From NCBI GenBank assembly GCA_037953625.1, contig CM075651.1, forward strand, positions 107,013,001 to 107,077,000: DNA of 64,000 bases, given 5' to 3'. The notes under the pieces were generated by a model. That model worked only from the letters and a program-made list of their open reading frames with translations. It ran no database searches and had not been told where the DNA came from. The translations under genes were made by a program, and so were the position numbers. This document shows positions 1 to 8,233 of the stretch, piece after piece; the stretch's first letter is position 1, and every line of letters begins with the position of its first letter. Source of the stretch: Crotalaria pallida. Its lineage: Eukaryota; Streptophyta; Magnoliopsida; Fabales; Fabaceae.

Positions 1-10
1 GTATTTATAT

Positions 11-161
11 GTCCTAATACACATTCCTAGACCATTCTACACCTTTAGAATACTCTCTTTACCATTCTACACTTGATAGAACCTCCAAGGACTCATGCTA
101 GACCCTCTACGTCCCTTGGGGACTCAAGCATTGTTTAGGATCATTCTAATGGTTCTTATAA
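11..161. repeat. representative satellite monomer with five ~30-bp subunits
   Basis: Reference monomer, 151 bp. From 31 bp segments can be marked starting ACCATTCTACACC, ACCATTCTACACTTG, ACTCATGCTAGAC, GACTCAAGCATTG and GGTTCTTATAAG, spaced 30, 30, 30, 30 and 31 bp. The first two are plainly related: both open ACCATTCTACAC and carry TTTAGAATACTC or GATAGAACCTCC near the middle. Segments 3 and 4 share an ACTCA(T/A)GC start, and segment 4 carries TTTAGGATCATT. Segment 5 is the least similar. A 151-bp unit built from a roughly 30-bp ancestral repeat is my inference. In most monomers segment 1 reads ATTCTAAGCCTTTAGAAT, an 18-base inverted repeat with 7-bp arms. The only CpG in the consensus lies in CTACGTCC. 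Confidence 0.75.
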
Positions 162-614
162 GTCCTAATACACATTCCTAGACCTTTCTAAGCCTTTAGA
201 ATACTCTATTAACCATTCTACACCTGTTAGAACCTCCAATTACTCATTCTAGACCCTCTACGTCCCATGAGGACTCAAGCATTGTTTAGGATCATTCTAA
301 TGGTTCTTATAAGTCCTAATACACATTCCTAGACCATTCTAAACCTTTAGAATACTCTCTTAACCATTCTACACTTGTTAGAACCTCCAAGGACTCATGC
401 TACACCCTCTACGTCCCTTGGGGTACCATGCAATGTTTAGGATCATTCTAATGGTCATTATAAGTCCTAATACACATTCCTAGACCATTCTAAGCCTTTA
501 GAATACTCTCTTAACCATTCTACACTTGTTAGAACCTCCAAGGACTCATGCTACACCCTCTACGTCCTTTGGGGACTCAAGCATTGTTTAGGATCATTCT
601 AATGGTTCTTATAA

Positions 615-2450
615 GTCGTAATACACATTCCAAGACCATTCTACACATTTAGAATACTCTCTTTACCATTCTACACTTGTTAGAACCTCCAAGGACTCAT
701 GCTAGACCCTCTACGTCCCTTGGGGACTCAAGCAATGTTTAGGATCATTCTAATGGTTCTTATAAGTCCTAATACACATTCCTACACCTTTCTAAGCCTT
801 TAGAATACTCTATTAACCATTCTACACCTGTTAGAACCTCCAATTACTCATTCTAGACCCTCTACGTCCCATGAGGACTCAAGCATTGTTTAGGATCATT
901 CTAATGGTTCTTATAAGTCCTAATACACATTCCTAGACCATTCTAAACCTTTAGAATACTCTCTTAACCATTCTACACTTGTTAGAACCTCCAAGGACTC
1001 ATGCTACACCCTCTACGTCCCTTGGGGACTCAAGCATTGTTTAGGATCTTTATAATGGTTATTATAAGTCCTAATACACATTCCTAGACTATTCTACACC
1101 TTTAGAATACTCTCTTAACCATTCTACACTTGTTAGAACCTCCAAGGACTCATGCTACACCCTCTACGTCCCTTGGGGACTCAAGCATTGTTTAGGATCA
1201 TTCTAATGGTTCTTATAAGTCCTAATACACATTCCTAGACCATTCTAAGCCTTTAGAATACTCTCTTAACCATTCTACACTTGTTAGAACCTCCAAGGAC
1301 TCATGCTACACCCTCTACGTCCCTTGGGGTACCATGCAATGTTTAGGATCATTCTAATGGTTATTATAAGTCCTAATACACATTCCTAGACCATTCTAAG
1401 CCTTTAGAATACTCTCTTAACCATTCTACACTTGTTAGAACCTCCAAGGACTCATTCTACACCCTCTACGTCCTTTGGGGACTCAAGCATTGTTTAGGAT
1501 CATTCTAATTGTTCTTATAAGTCGTAATACACATTCCAAGACCATTCTAAGCCTTTAGAATACTCTCTTAACCATTCTACACTTGTTAGAACCTCCAAGG
1601 ACTCATGCTACACCCTCTACGTCCCTTGGGGATTCAAGCATTGTTTAGGATCTTTCTAATGGTATTTATAGGTCCTAATACACATTCCTAGACCATTCTG
1701 CACCTTTATAATACTCTCTTAACCATTCTACACTTGTTAGAACCTCCAAGGACTCATGCTAGATCCTCTACGTCCCTTGGGGACTCAAGCATTGTTTAGG
1801 ATCTTTCTAATGGTATTTATAGGTCCTAATACACATTCCTAGACCATTCTACACCTTTATATTACTCTCTTAACCATTCTACACTTGTTAGAACCTCCAA
1901 GGACTCATGCTAGACCCTCGACGTCCCTTGGGGACTCAAGCATTGTTTAGGATCATTTTAATGGTTTTTATAAGTCCTAATACACATTCCTAGACCATTC
2001 TAAGCCTTTAGAATACTCTGTTAACCATTCTAATTCTACACTTGTTCGAACCTCCAAGGACTCATGCTACACCCTCTACGTCCCTTGGGGTACCATGCAA
2101 TGTTTAGGATCATTCTAATGGTCATTATAAGTCCTAATACACATTCCTAGACCATTCTAAGCCTTTAGAATACTCTCTTAACCATTCTACACTTGTGAGA
2201 ACCTCCAAGGACTCATGCTACACCCTCTACGTCCTTTGGGGACTCAAGCATTGTTTAGGATCATTCTAATGGTTCTTATAAGTCGTAATACACATTCCAA
2301 GACCATTCTACACATTTAGAATACTCTCTTTACCATTCTACACTTGTTAGAACCTCCAAGGACTCATGCTAGACCCTCTACGTCCCTTGGGGACTCAAGC
2401 AATGTTTAGGATCATTCTAATGGTTCTTATAAGTCCTAATACACATTCCT
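615..2450. repeat. higher-order repeat block, offset 3,938 bp (first copy)
   Basis: Rare variants in this block recur exactly 3,938 bp downstream (26 monomers plus two 6-bp insertions): GTCGTAATAC at 615 and 4553, GGATCTTTATAATGG near 1044 and 4982, the unusual ATTCTGCACC near 1700 and 5638, and CTAGATCCTCTA ending at 1770 and 5708. With the retrotransposon and one target duplication removed, the match continues past the insertion: the 157-bp monomer at 2031 pairs with 15976, and the ACACCTTTCTAAG monomer near 2450 pairs with 16396. The second copy therefore runs 4553-5708 and then 15716 to about 16396, and the retrotransposon sits inside it. Confidence 0.8.
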
Positions 2451-4560
2451 ACACCTTTCTAAGCATTTAGAATACTCTATTAACCATTCTACACCTGTTA
2501 GAACCTCCAATTACTCATTCTAGACCCTCTACGTCCCATGAGGACTCAAGCATTGTTTAGGATCATTCTAATGGTTCTTATAAGTCCTAATACACATTCC
2601 TACACCTTTCTAAGCCTTTAGAATACTCTATTAACCATTCTACACCTGTTAGAACCTCCAATTACTCATTCTAGACCCTCTACGTCCCACGAGGACTCAA
2701 GCATTGTTTAGGATCATTCTAATGGTTCTTATAAGTCCTAATACACATTCCTAGACCATTCTAAACCTTTAGAATACTCTCTTAACCATTCTACACTTGT
2801 TAGAACCTCCAAGGACTCATGCTACACCCTCTACGTCCCTTGGGGTACCATGCAATGTTTAGGATCATTCTAATGGTTATTATAAGTCCTAATACACATT
2901 CCTAGACCATTGTAAGCCTTTAGAATACTCTCTTAACCATTCTACACTTGTTAGAACCTCCAAGGACTCATGCTACACCCTCTACGTCCCTTGGGGTACC
3001 ATGCAATGTTTAAGATCATTCTAATGGTTATTATAAGTCCTAATACACATTCCTAGACCATTCTAAGCCTTTAGAATACTCTCTTAACCATTCTACACTT
3101 GTTAGAACCTCCAAGGACTCATGCTACACCCTCTACGTCCCTTGGGGACTCAAGCATTGTTTAGGATCATTCTAATGGTTCTTATAAATCCTAATACACA
3201 TTCCTACACCATTCTAAGCCTTTAGAATACTCTCTTAACCATTCTACACTTGTTAGAACCTCCAAGGACTCATGCTACACCCTCTACGTCCCTTGGGGAC
3301 TCAAGCAATATTTAGGATCCTTCTAATGGTTATTATAAGTCCTAATACACATTCCTAGACCATTCTAAGCCTTTAGAATACTCTCTTAACCATTCTACAC
3401 TTGTTAGAACCTCCAAGGACTCATGCTACACCCTCTACGTCCCTTGGGGTACCATGCAATGTTTAAGATCATTCTAATGGTTATTATAAGTCCTAATACA
3501 CATTCCTAGACCATTCTAAGCCTTTAGAATACTCTCTTAACCATTCTACACTTGTTAGAACCTCCAAGGACTCAAGCTACTCCCTCTACGTCCCTTGGGG
3601 ACTCAAGCATTGTTTAGGATCATTCTAATGGTTCTTATAAATCCTAATACACATTCCTAGACCATTCTAAGCCTTTAGAATACTCTCTTAACCATTCTAC
3701 ACTTGTTAGAACCTCCAAGGACTCATGCTACACCCTCTACGTCCCTTGGGGACTCAAGCAATATTTAGGATCCTTCTAATGGTTATTATAAGTCCTAATA
3801 CACATTCCTAGACCATTCTAAGCCTTTAGAATACTCTCTTAACCATTCTACACTTGTTAGAACCTCCAAGGACTCATGCTACACCCTCTACGTCCCTTGG
3901 GGATTCAAGCATTGTTTAGGATCTTTCTAATGGTATTTATAGGTCCTAATACACATTCCTAGACCATTCTACACCTTTATAATACTCTCTTAACCATTCT
4001 ACACTTGTTAGAACCTCCAAGGAGTCATGCTAGACCCTCTACGTCCCTTGGGGACTCAAGCATTGTTTAGGATCTTTCTAATGGTATTTATAGGTCCTAA
4101 TACACATTCCTAGACCATTCTACACCTTTATATTACTCTCTTAACCATTCTACACTTGTTAGAACCTCCAAGGACTCATGCTAGACCCTCGACGTCCCTT
4201 GGGGACTCAAGCATTGTTTAGGATCATTTTAATGGTTTTTATAAGTCCTAATACACATTCCTAGACCATTCTAAGCCTTTAGAATACTCTGTTTACCATT
4301 CTAATTCTACACTTGTTAGAACCTCCAAGGACTCATGCTACACCCTCTACGTCCCTTGGGGTACCATGCAATGTTTAGGATCATTCTAATGGTCATTATA
4401 AGTCCTAATACACATTCCTAGACCATTCTAAGCCTTTAGAATACTCTCTTAACCATTCTACACTTGTTAGAACCTCCAAGGACTCATGCTACACCCTCTA
4501 CGTCCTTTGGGGACTCAAGCATTGTTTAGGATCATTCTAATGGTTCTTATAAGTCGTAAT
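1630..4560. repeat. higher-order repeat, 2,271-bp period (15 monomers)
   Basis: A run of linked variants seen near 1631-2290 recurs 2,271 bp later at about 3902-4560. The shared order is GGGGATTCAAGC, TTTATAGGTCC monomers, CCCTCGACGTCCC, TTTTAATGGTTTTTATAAG, the AATTCT-insertion monomer (2031 and 4302), GGTACCATGC with GGTCATTATAAG, then CCTTTGGGG with GTCGTAATACACATTCCAAG. 2,271 equals 15 x 151 plus 6. Small differences such as TTAACC against TTTACC beside the insertion show that the copies have begun to diverge. Confidence 0.7.
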
Positions 4561-5703
4561 ACACATTCCAAGACCATTCTACACCTTTAGAATACTCTCT
4601 TTACCATTCTACACTTGTTAGAACCTCCAAGGACTCATGCTAGACCCTCTACGTCCCTTGGGGACTCAAGCAATGTTTAGGATCATTCTAATGGTTCTTA
4701 TAAGTCCTAATACACATTCCTACACCTTTCTAAGCCTTTAGAATACTCTATTAACCATTCTATACCTGTTAGAACCTCCAATGACTCATTCTAGACCCTC
4801 TACGTCCCATGGGGACTCAAGCTTTGTTTAGGATCATTCTAATGGTTCTTATAAGTCCTAATATACATTCCTAGACCATTCTAAGCCTTTAGAATACTCT
4901 CTTAACCATTCTACACTTGTTAGAACCTCCAAGGACTCATGCTACACCCTCTACGTCCCTTGGGGACTCAAGCATTGTTTAGGATCTTTATAATGGTTAT
5001 TATAAGTCCTAATACACATTCCTAGACTATTCTACACCTTTAGAATACTCTCTTAACCATTCTACACTTGTTAGAACCTCCAAGGACTCATGCTACACCC
5101 TCTACGTCCCTTGGGGACTCAAGCATTGTTTAGGATCATTCTAATGGTTCTTATAAGTCCTAATACACATTCCTAGACCATTCTAAGCCTTTAGAATACT
5201 CTCTTAACCATTCTACACTTGTTAGAACCTCCAAGGACTCATGCTACACCCTCTACGTCCCTTGGGGTACCATGCAATGTTTAGGATCATTCTAATGGTT
5301 ATTATAAGTCCTAATACACATTCCTAGACCATTCTAAGCCTTTAGAATACTCTCTTAACCATTCTACACTTGTTAGAACCTCCAAGGACTCATTCTACAC
5401 CCTCTACGTCCTTTGGGGACTCAAGCATTGTTTAGGATCATTCTAATTGTTCTTATAAGTCGTAATACACATTCCAAGACCATTCTAAGCCTTTAGAATA
5501 CTCTCTTAACCATTCTACACTTGTTAGAACCTCCAAGGACTCATGCTACACCCTCTACGTCCCTTGGGGATTCAAGCATTGTTTAGGATCTTTCTAATGG
5601 TATTTATAGGTCCTAATACACATTCCTAGACCATTCTGCACCTTTATAATACTCTCTTAACCATTCTACACTTGTTAGAACCTCCAAGGACTCATGCTAG
5701 ATC

Positions 5704-5708
5704 CTCTA
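5704..5708. repeat. target-site duplication, left copy (CTCTA)
   Basis: The five bases CTCTA directly abut the LTR terminus TGATCG at 5709 and are repeated directly after the other LTR at 15711-15715. A 5-bp duplication is the usual product of Ty3/gypsy integrases. The bases are part of the satellite motif CCCTCTACGTCCC, and the paralogous uninterrupted site is at 1766-1770. Confidence 0.95.
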
Positions 5709-5730
5709 TGATCGAGGCCGTACCCGATCA
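5709..5730. other. inverted repeat at the LTR U5 end
   Basis: TGATCG (5709-5714) and CGATCA (5725-5730) are perfect 6-bp inverted arms separated by 10 nt, so the outer end of U5 could form a short hairpin. The same structure is at 14663-14684 in the other LTR, next to the primer binding site. It includes the bases the integrase must recognise. A role in integration or in folding near the primer site is inference only. Confidence 0.6.
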
Positions 5731-5742
5731 AAATAAAAGGTG

Positions 5743-5748
5743 TTTATT
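5743..5748 (-). terminator. candidate polyadenylation signal AATAAA in the 3' LTR
   Basis: Minus-strand AATAAA lies about 35 nt before the end of the 3' LTR in transcript direction and is the only perfect copy I noticed in that LTR in this orientation. If used, it leaves little or no U5, which is unusual, so the real signal may be a weaker plant variant further upstream. Confidence 0.3.
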
Positions 5749-6103
5749 CTGTAGTACTAGGAAGGTGATCCTAGGTCGTTCCCCAGTGAATATCGGTCTA
5801 GGCAAAGTATCAAACACGTAGTGTGCAGTAAAATGGGGGGGTTTTTGTGTGTGACAAATGTGAAGAACAAAACACAAACAGAATATAAAAACTAAGAAAA
5901 TCAGAAACAAAAGCGGGCAAACCCCTTTGGCTACGTACACTACTCAATCCTAGCTCACTAAAGATCGATTCCTCTCCTCTCCTCTGTCCAACTCGTGATA
6001 ACCAAATACTAAGCGAAAATTCAGTTATCACTCCAAACCCTAACTTCTAATTAAGCATCAGAAACCAGAATTGGAGTTTTTACGAGTTAATACAAATTAA
6101 GCA

Positions 6104-6109
6104 TTTATA
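6104..6109 (-). promoter_or_regulatory. TATA-like motif in the 3' LTR
   Basis: Minus-strand TATAAA within ATATAAATGC, about 650 nt into the LTR from its U3 start. The identical motif in the 5' LTR (15058-15063) would be the one that drives the element. It is the only good TATA match I found in transcript orientation. Assignment rests on motif and position alone. Confidence 0.3.
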
Positions 6110-6756
6110 TTCATGTATTATCTCTACGAAATGGAATTAAGCAAACCACTACACATCGATAAACATGAAAACAGAGAAGAGAAAATGAAATTGCATTAAT
6201 AACAAGAGCTCAAGAGTAGATAATACAATACCAAAGGGATTAACCCTTGAAGTCTAGCCTTCCATGGCCATAAATGAAGAAAAACGAGTAGAAATGGGGA
6301 AGAACAAAACCCTAGCAGCCATCACCACTTGGGAGAGCCAAGAGAGAAGTTCTAACCTAGAGAGAGAGTGAGAAATCTGAAATGAAAGTGTGTTCTTGGA
6401 GGTTACACGAATTTCCCCTCTTAAGACACAAAATGGGCCTAAAACATGGGCCCAAATCCTAAGAAACAATATTCTGAACATTACAATTAAAAAGGGACCT
6501 AAATGCAAATTACAATCTTCACTTCAATACTTCAATCTTCATTTCCAAACTTCCCAAAGTGTCCTTGTGCCAAATATTACCTGAAAATAGAAATAGAATT
6601 AATTAGGCTAAATAATCCCAAATTAAACAATATTCGGAATATTAGTCCAATAAACTCAAAATCACTAAATCAAGCTAATCAATGTCAAATGGGCAACAAG
6701 TATCAATAATAGGAGTAAAATAATGCAAGGAATAATGGGAAATAAAATGCTCATCA

Positions 6757-6771
6757 AATACCCCCACACTT
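6757..6771 (-). other. polypurine tract (plus-strand DNA primer)
   Basis: In element orientation AAGTGTGGGGGTATT directly precedes the 3' LTR start TGATGAGC. A G-rich purine run immediately upstream of the 3' LTR is where RNase H leaves the primer for plus-strand DNA synthesis. The AAGTGTGGGGG core is repeated upstream at 8122-8132. Confidence 0.85.
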
Positions 6772-7370
6772 ATCCTTTTGCACTCCTGGGCAAAACCAAA
6801 AGATAGGACTATGAAGATCAATATGCACCAAAGTGAATCATGCAACAAGATGACTACAACTAAGAAATGCTAACCTAAGAGATTACATACTTCACAATGA
6901 ATTCTAGGAAATGCAAAGAAATGGGCAAACTCAAGCACACAAAATGGTTAAGGATCAAAGAGTCAAAGCATCCGCGAACATCATCCAATTACTTCAAGTA
7001 TGCAAAGAAACCAATGACATCAAGAGGATAGTCACAAAGATGATAGAAACTCACAAGGATCACTCAAAAGTGTTTACACTCAAGTGTTTGGGGATAATCA
7101 TTATTTACACTCAAGGCACATCATGAAAAACAAACACAACCATAAGCTTGACAAACCTCTAACATCAACCATCAACACACATGCACAAAATGATCAAAAG
7201 GTCTTTTAAGGGTTGTAATGGGGCCAAGGACAAGGTAGGATAAAAATATGGGAATGTAGCTAAAACCAAAGGAATAGAGGAGCAATGGGGAATAAGTAAA
7301 AAGTAAGCAAAATCCACCCCAAAATCAACTACCACTAATTCCAATCCTCTTTGCCTCAACAACCTTTTAT

Positions 7371-7643
7371 TCACTTTTTTTTTTCTCTTCTTTTTTTTTT
7401 CTTTTTATTTTTGCATTTTTTTTTTTTGTATTTTTGTCTTCTATTTTTTTTTTGTTTTTGAGAGATATACAAAAAGAAAAGAAGAAACAACACAAATGGC
7501 ATGAAGATGAAGCCATAACTATAACAACCAATGAGGCAAAACCAAGAACTCAACCAATTAAAGCATAAAGCACACTTCTTACCTAATACCCATTCCCAAA
7601 ACAATTCCAAAGCTCCAAAATTCCCTAAGGTTAGGACAATCAT
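7371..7643 (-). CDS. hypothetical 90-codon frame with hydrophobic segment, doubtful
   Basis: ATG-started frame in the sense orientation of the retrotransposon. The middle is rich in Phe, Leu, Trp and Cys (about residues 30-60, including the run FVLFLLFFLYIS), which could span a membrane. The last roughly 27 residues are mostly Lys and Arg because they are translated from the A-rich tract. It has no recognisable family. Position after pol is where an env-like protein would lie, and transmembrane segments are known in Athila env-like products, so a remnant is conceivable. Chance is more likely given its length and composition. Confidence 0.15.
   Translation of the reverse strand: MIVLTLGNFGALELFWEWVLGKKCALCFNWLSSWFCLIGCYSYGFIFMPFVLFLLFFLYISQKQKKNRRQKYKKKKCKNKKKKKRREKKK
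7375..7459 (-). repeat. A-rich low-complexity tract (T-rich on the plus strand)
   Basis: Roughly 85 bp of nearly pure T with a few C, G and A interruptions on the plus strand, hence A-rich in the retrotransposon transcript. It lies midway between gag-pol and the 3' LTR. It might derive from an internal poly-A, from slippage, or be a spacer; nothing in the sequence decides between these. Confidence 0.85.
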
Positions 7644-8119
7644 GGTTTTTCAGTCATAGGCTTGTAATGAGCTAAAGAACAAGGAAAGGGATAAAAAGGC
7701 TCAAAGGGGCTAGCAAAGGATACATTCATTCAAGGTAGGCTCATATGGCTAGTAGCTTATTCAAGAAAGAAAGTGCCTAAATCATTTCAAAATGTGCATG
7801 AGCAATCAAGTATCAACAAGAGTCAAGTCAAGTTCTAGAGTGCAAGTAATCCAGAGTGCAATCACACATGAAAGAAAATTAGGTGGCATATATAGCAATC
7901 CACCCACAATTAAGGCTCAAATCCTCACAAAAGGGACAATTCTATCACAGTGTTACCACCTCTTAATTATCAAAAGCAACTTTACACACAGAAATGCATG
8001 AATTCAGACACAAGATACCAAAACTCTACTAAAATGAAGCAAAAACATGCAAGAAAATGCCCAAAACTAAGCAAAACCTAAAAAAAAATCAAAGCAAAAT
8101 ATGCAACCTAAACTACTCT

Positions 8120-8154
8120 CCCCCCCACACTTAAATCACACATTGTCCTCAATG
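8120..8154 (-). other. second polypurine-like motif with adjacent small inverted repeat
   Basis: In element orientation the order is CATTGAGGACAATG (5-bp arms, 4-nt loop; 8141-8154) and then AAGTGTGGGGGGG (8120-8132), about 80-115 nt after the gag-pol stop. The AAGTGTGGGGG core equals the terminal polypurine tract. It could act as an additional plus-strand primer or be the relic of an older 3' end. The functional claim is inference; the motif duplication is directly visible. Confidence 0.6.
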
Positions 8155-8233
8155 GAACACAAATAGCAGAATCAGACAGATATAGACAAGTGTAATAAAA
8201 AGAGTAAGGAAGGAGAAAAGGAGACTCCCTAAG

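Larger units (their letters stand above)
1..5708. repeat. 151-bp satellite array, left part
   Basis: Head-to-tail satellite array, all units in one orientation, running off the left edge. Successive GTCCTAATAC or GTCGTAATAC phase marks fall at 11, 162, 313, 464 and 615, so the period is 151 bp. The part holds about 38 monomers, two of them 157 bp because of a 6-bp AATTCT insertion (near 2031 and 4302). Neighbouring monomers differ by substitutions that recur in blocks, for example GGTACCATGC in place of GGACTCAAGC, GTCGTAATAC for GTCCTAATAC, and CCCTCGACG for CCCTCTACG. No open reading frame of note occurs. The length and AT-rich composition fit centromeric or other heterochromatic plant satellites. 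The chromosomal position is inference. The part ends exactly at the retrotransposon insertion. Confidence 0.97.
5709..6756 (-). repeat. 3' LTR of the retrotransposon
   Basis: 1,048-bp direct repeat of 14663-15710 (constant offset 8,954). I read the two line by line and found no difference, and all small translated frames in the two copies are identical. On the plus strand it runs from TGATCGAGG at 5709 to CTCATCA at 6756. In element orientation it opens TGATGAGC and closes CTCGATCA, with TGAT/ATCA as terminal inverted bases. It lies downstream of gag-pol and beside the polypurine tract, so it is the 3' LTR and should supply the polyadenylation site. Short frames inside it are not conserved genes. 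Confidence 0.96.
6772..8233 (-). other. untranslated region between gag-pol and the polypurine tract
   Basis: About 1.46 kb downstream of the gag-pol stop. Classical Athila elements carry an env-like frame here, and I see none. The longest ATG-started minus-strand frame is 90 codons (7371-7643). It encodes a hydrophobic stretch followed by a lysine-rich tail that is simply translated poly-A. Another minus-strand frame at 7165-7374 would need a GTG start and is not credible. The region also holds a long T-rich tract and a second polypurine-like motif. It may be the decayed remnant of an env region or a structured 3' untranslated region. Confidence 0.7.

Noticed and set aside
131..140. TTTAGG within each monomer as degenerate telomere repeat
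   Set aside because: There is a single TTTAGGA per 151-bp unit and no TTTAGGG runs; likely coincidence.
1..5708. Regular repeats as a CRISPR array
   Set aside because: The units are contiguous 151-bp monomers with no unique spacers, in a plant context with no cas genes.
5728..6709. Short frames of 64-84 codons in the LTR, repeated identically at 14682-15663
   Set aside because: They lie wholly within LTR regulatory sequence, on both strands and overlapping one another, with no recognisable domain. Their identity only reflects identical LTRs.
7165..7374. 69-codon minus-strand frame after pol
   Set aside because: It would need a GTG start, unlikely in a plant retroelement, and has no recognisable domain.
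7375..7459. Poly-A tract as the tail of an inserted retroposon (SINE or LINE)
   Set aside because: No target duplication or SINE/LINE body was recognisable next to it; treated as internal low-complexity sequence.
6911..8001. Plus-strand frames of about 70 codons at 6911-7126 and 7792-8001
   Set aside because: They are antisense to the element, short and low in complexity, with no family resemblance; most likely chance.
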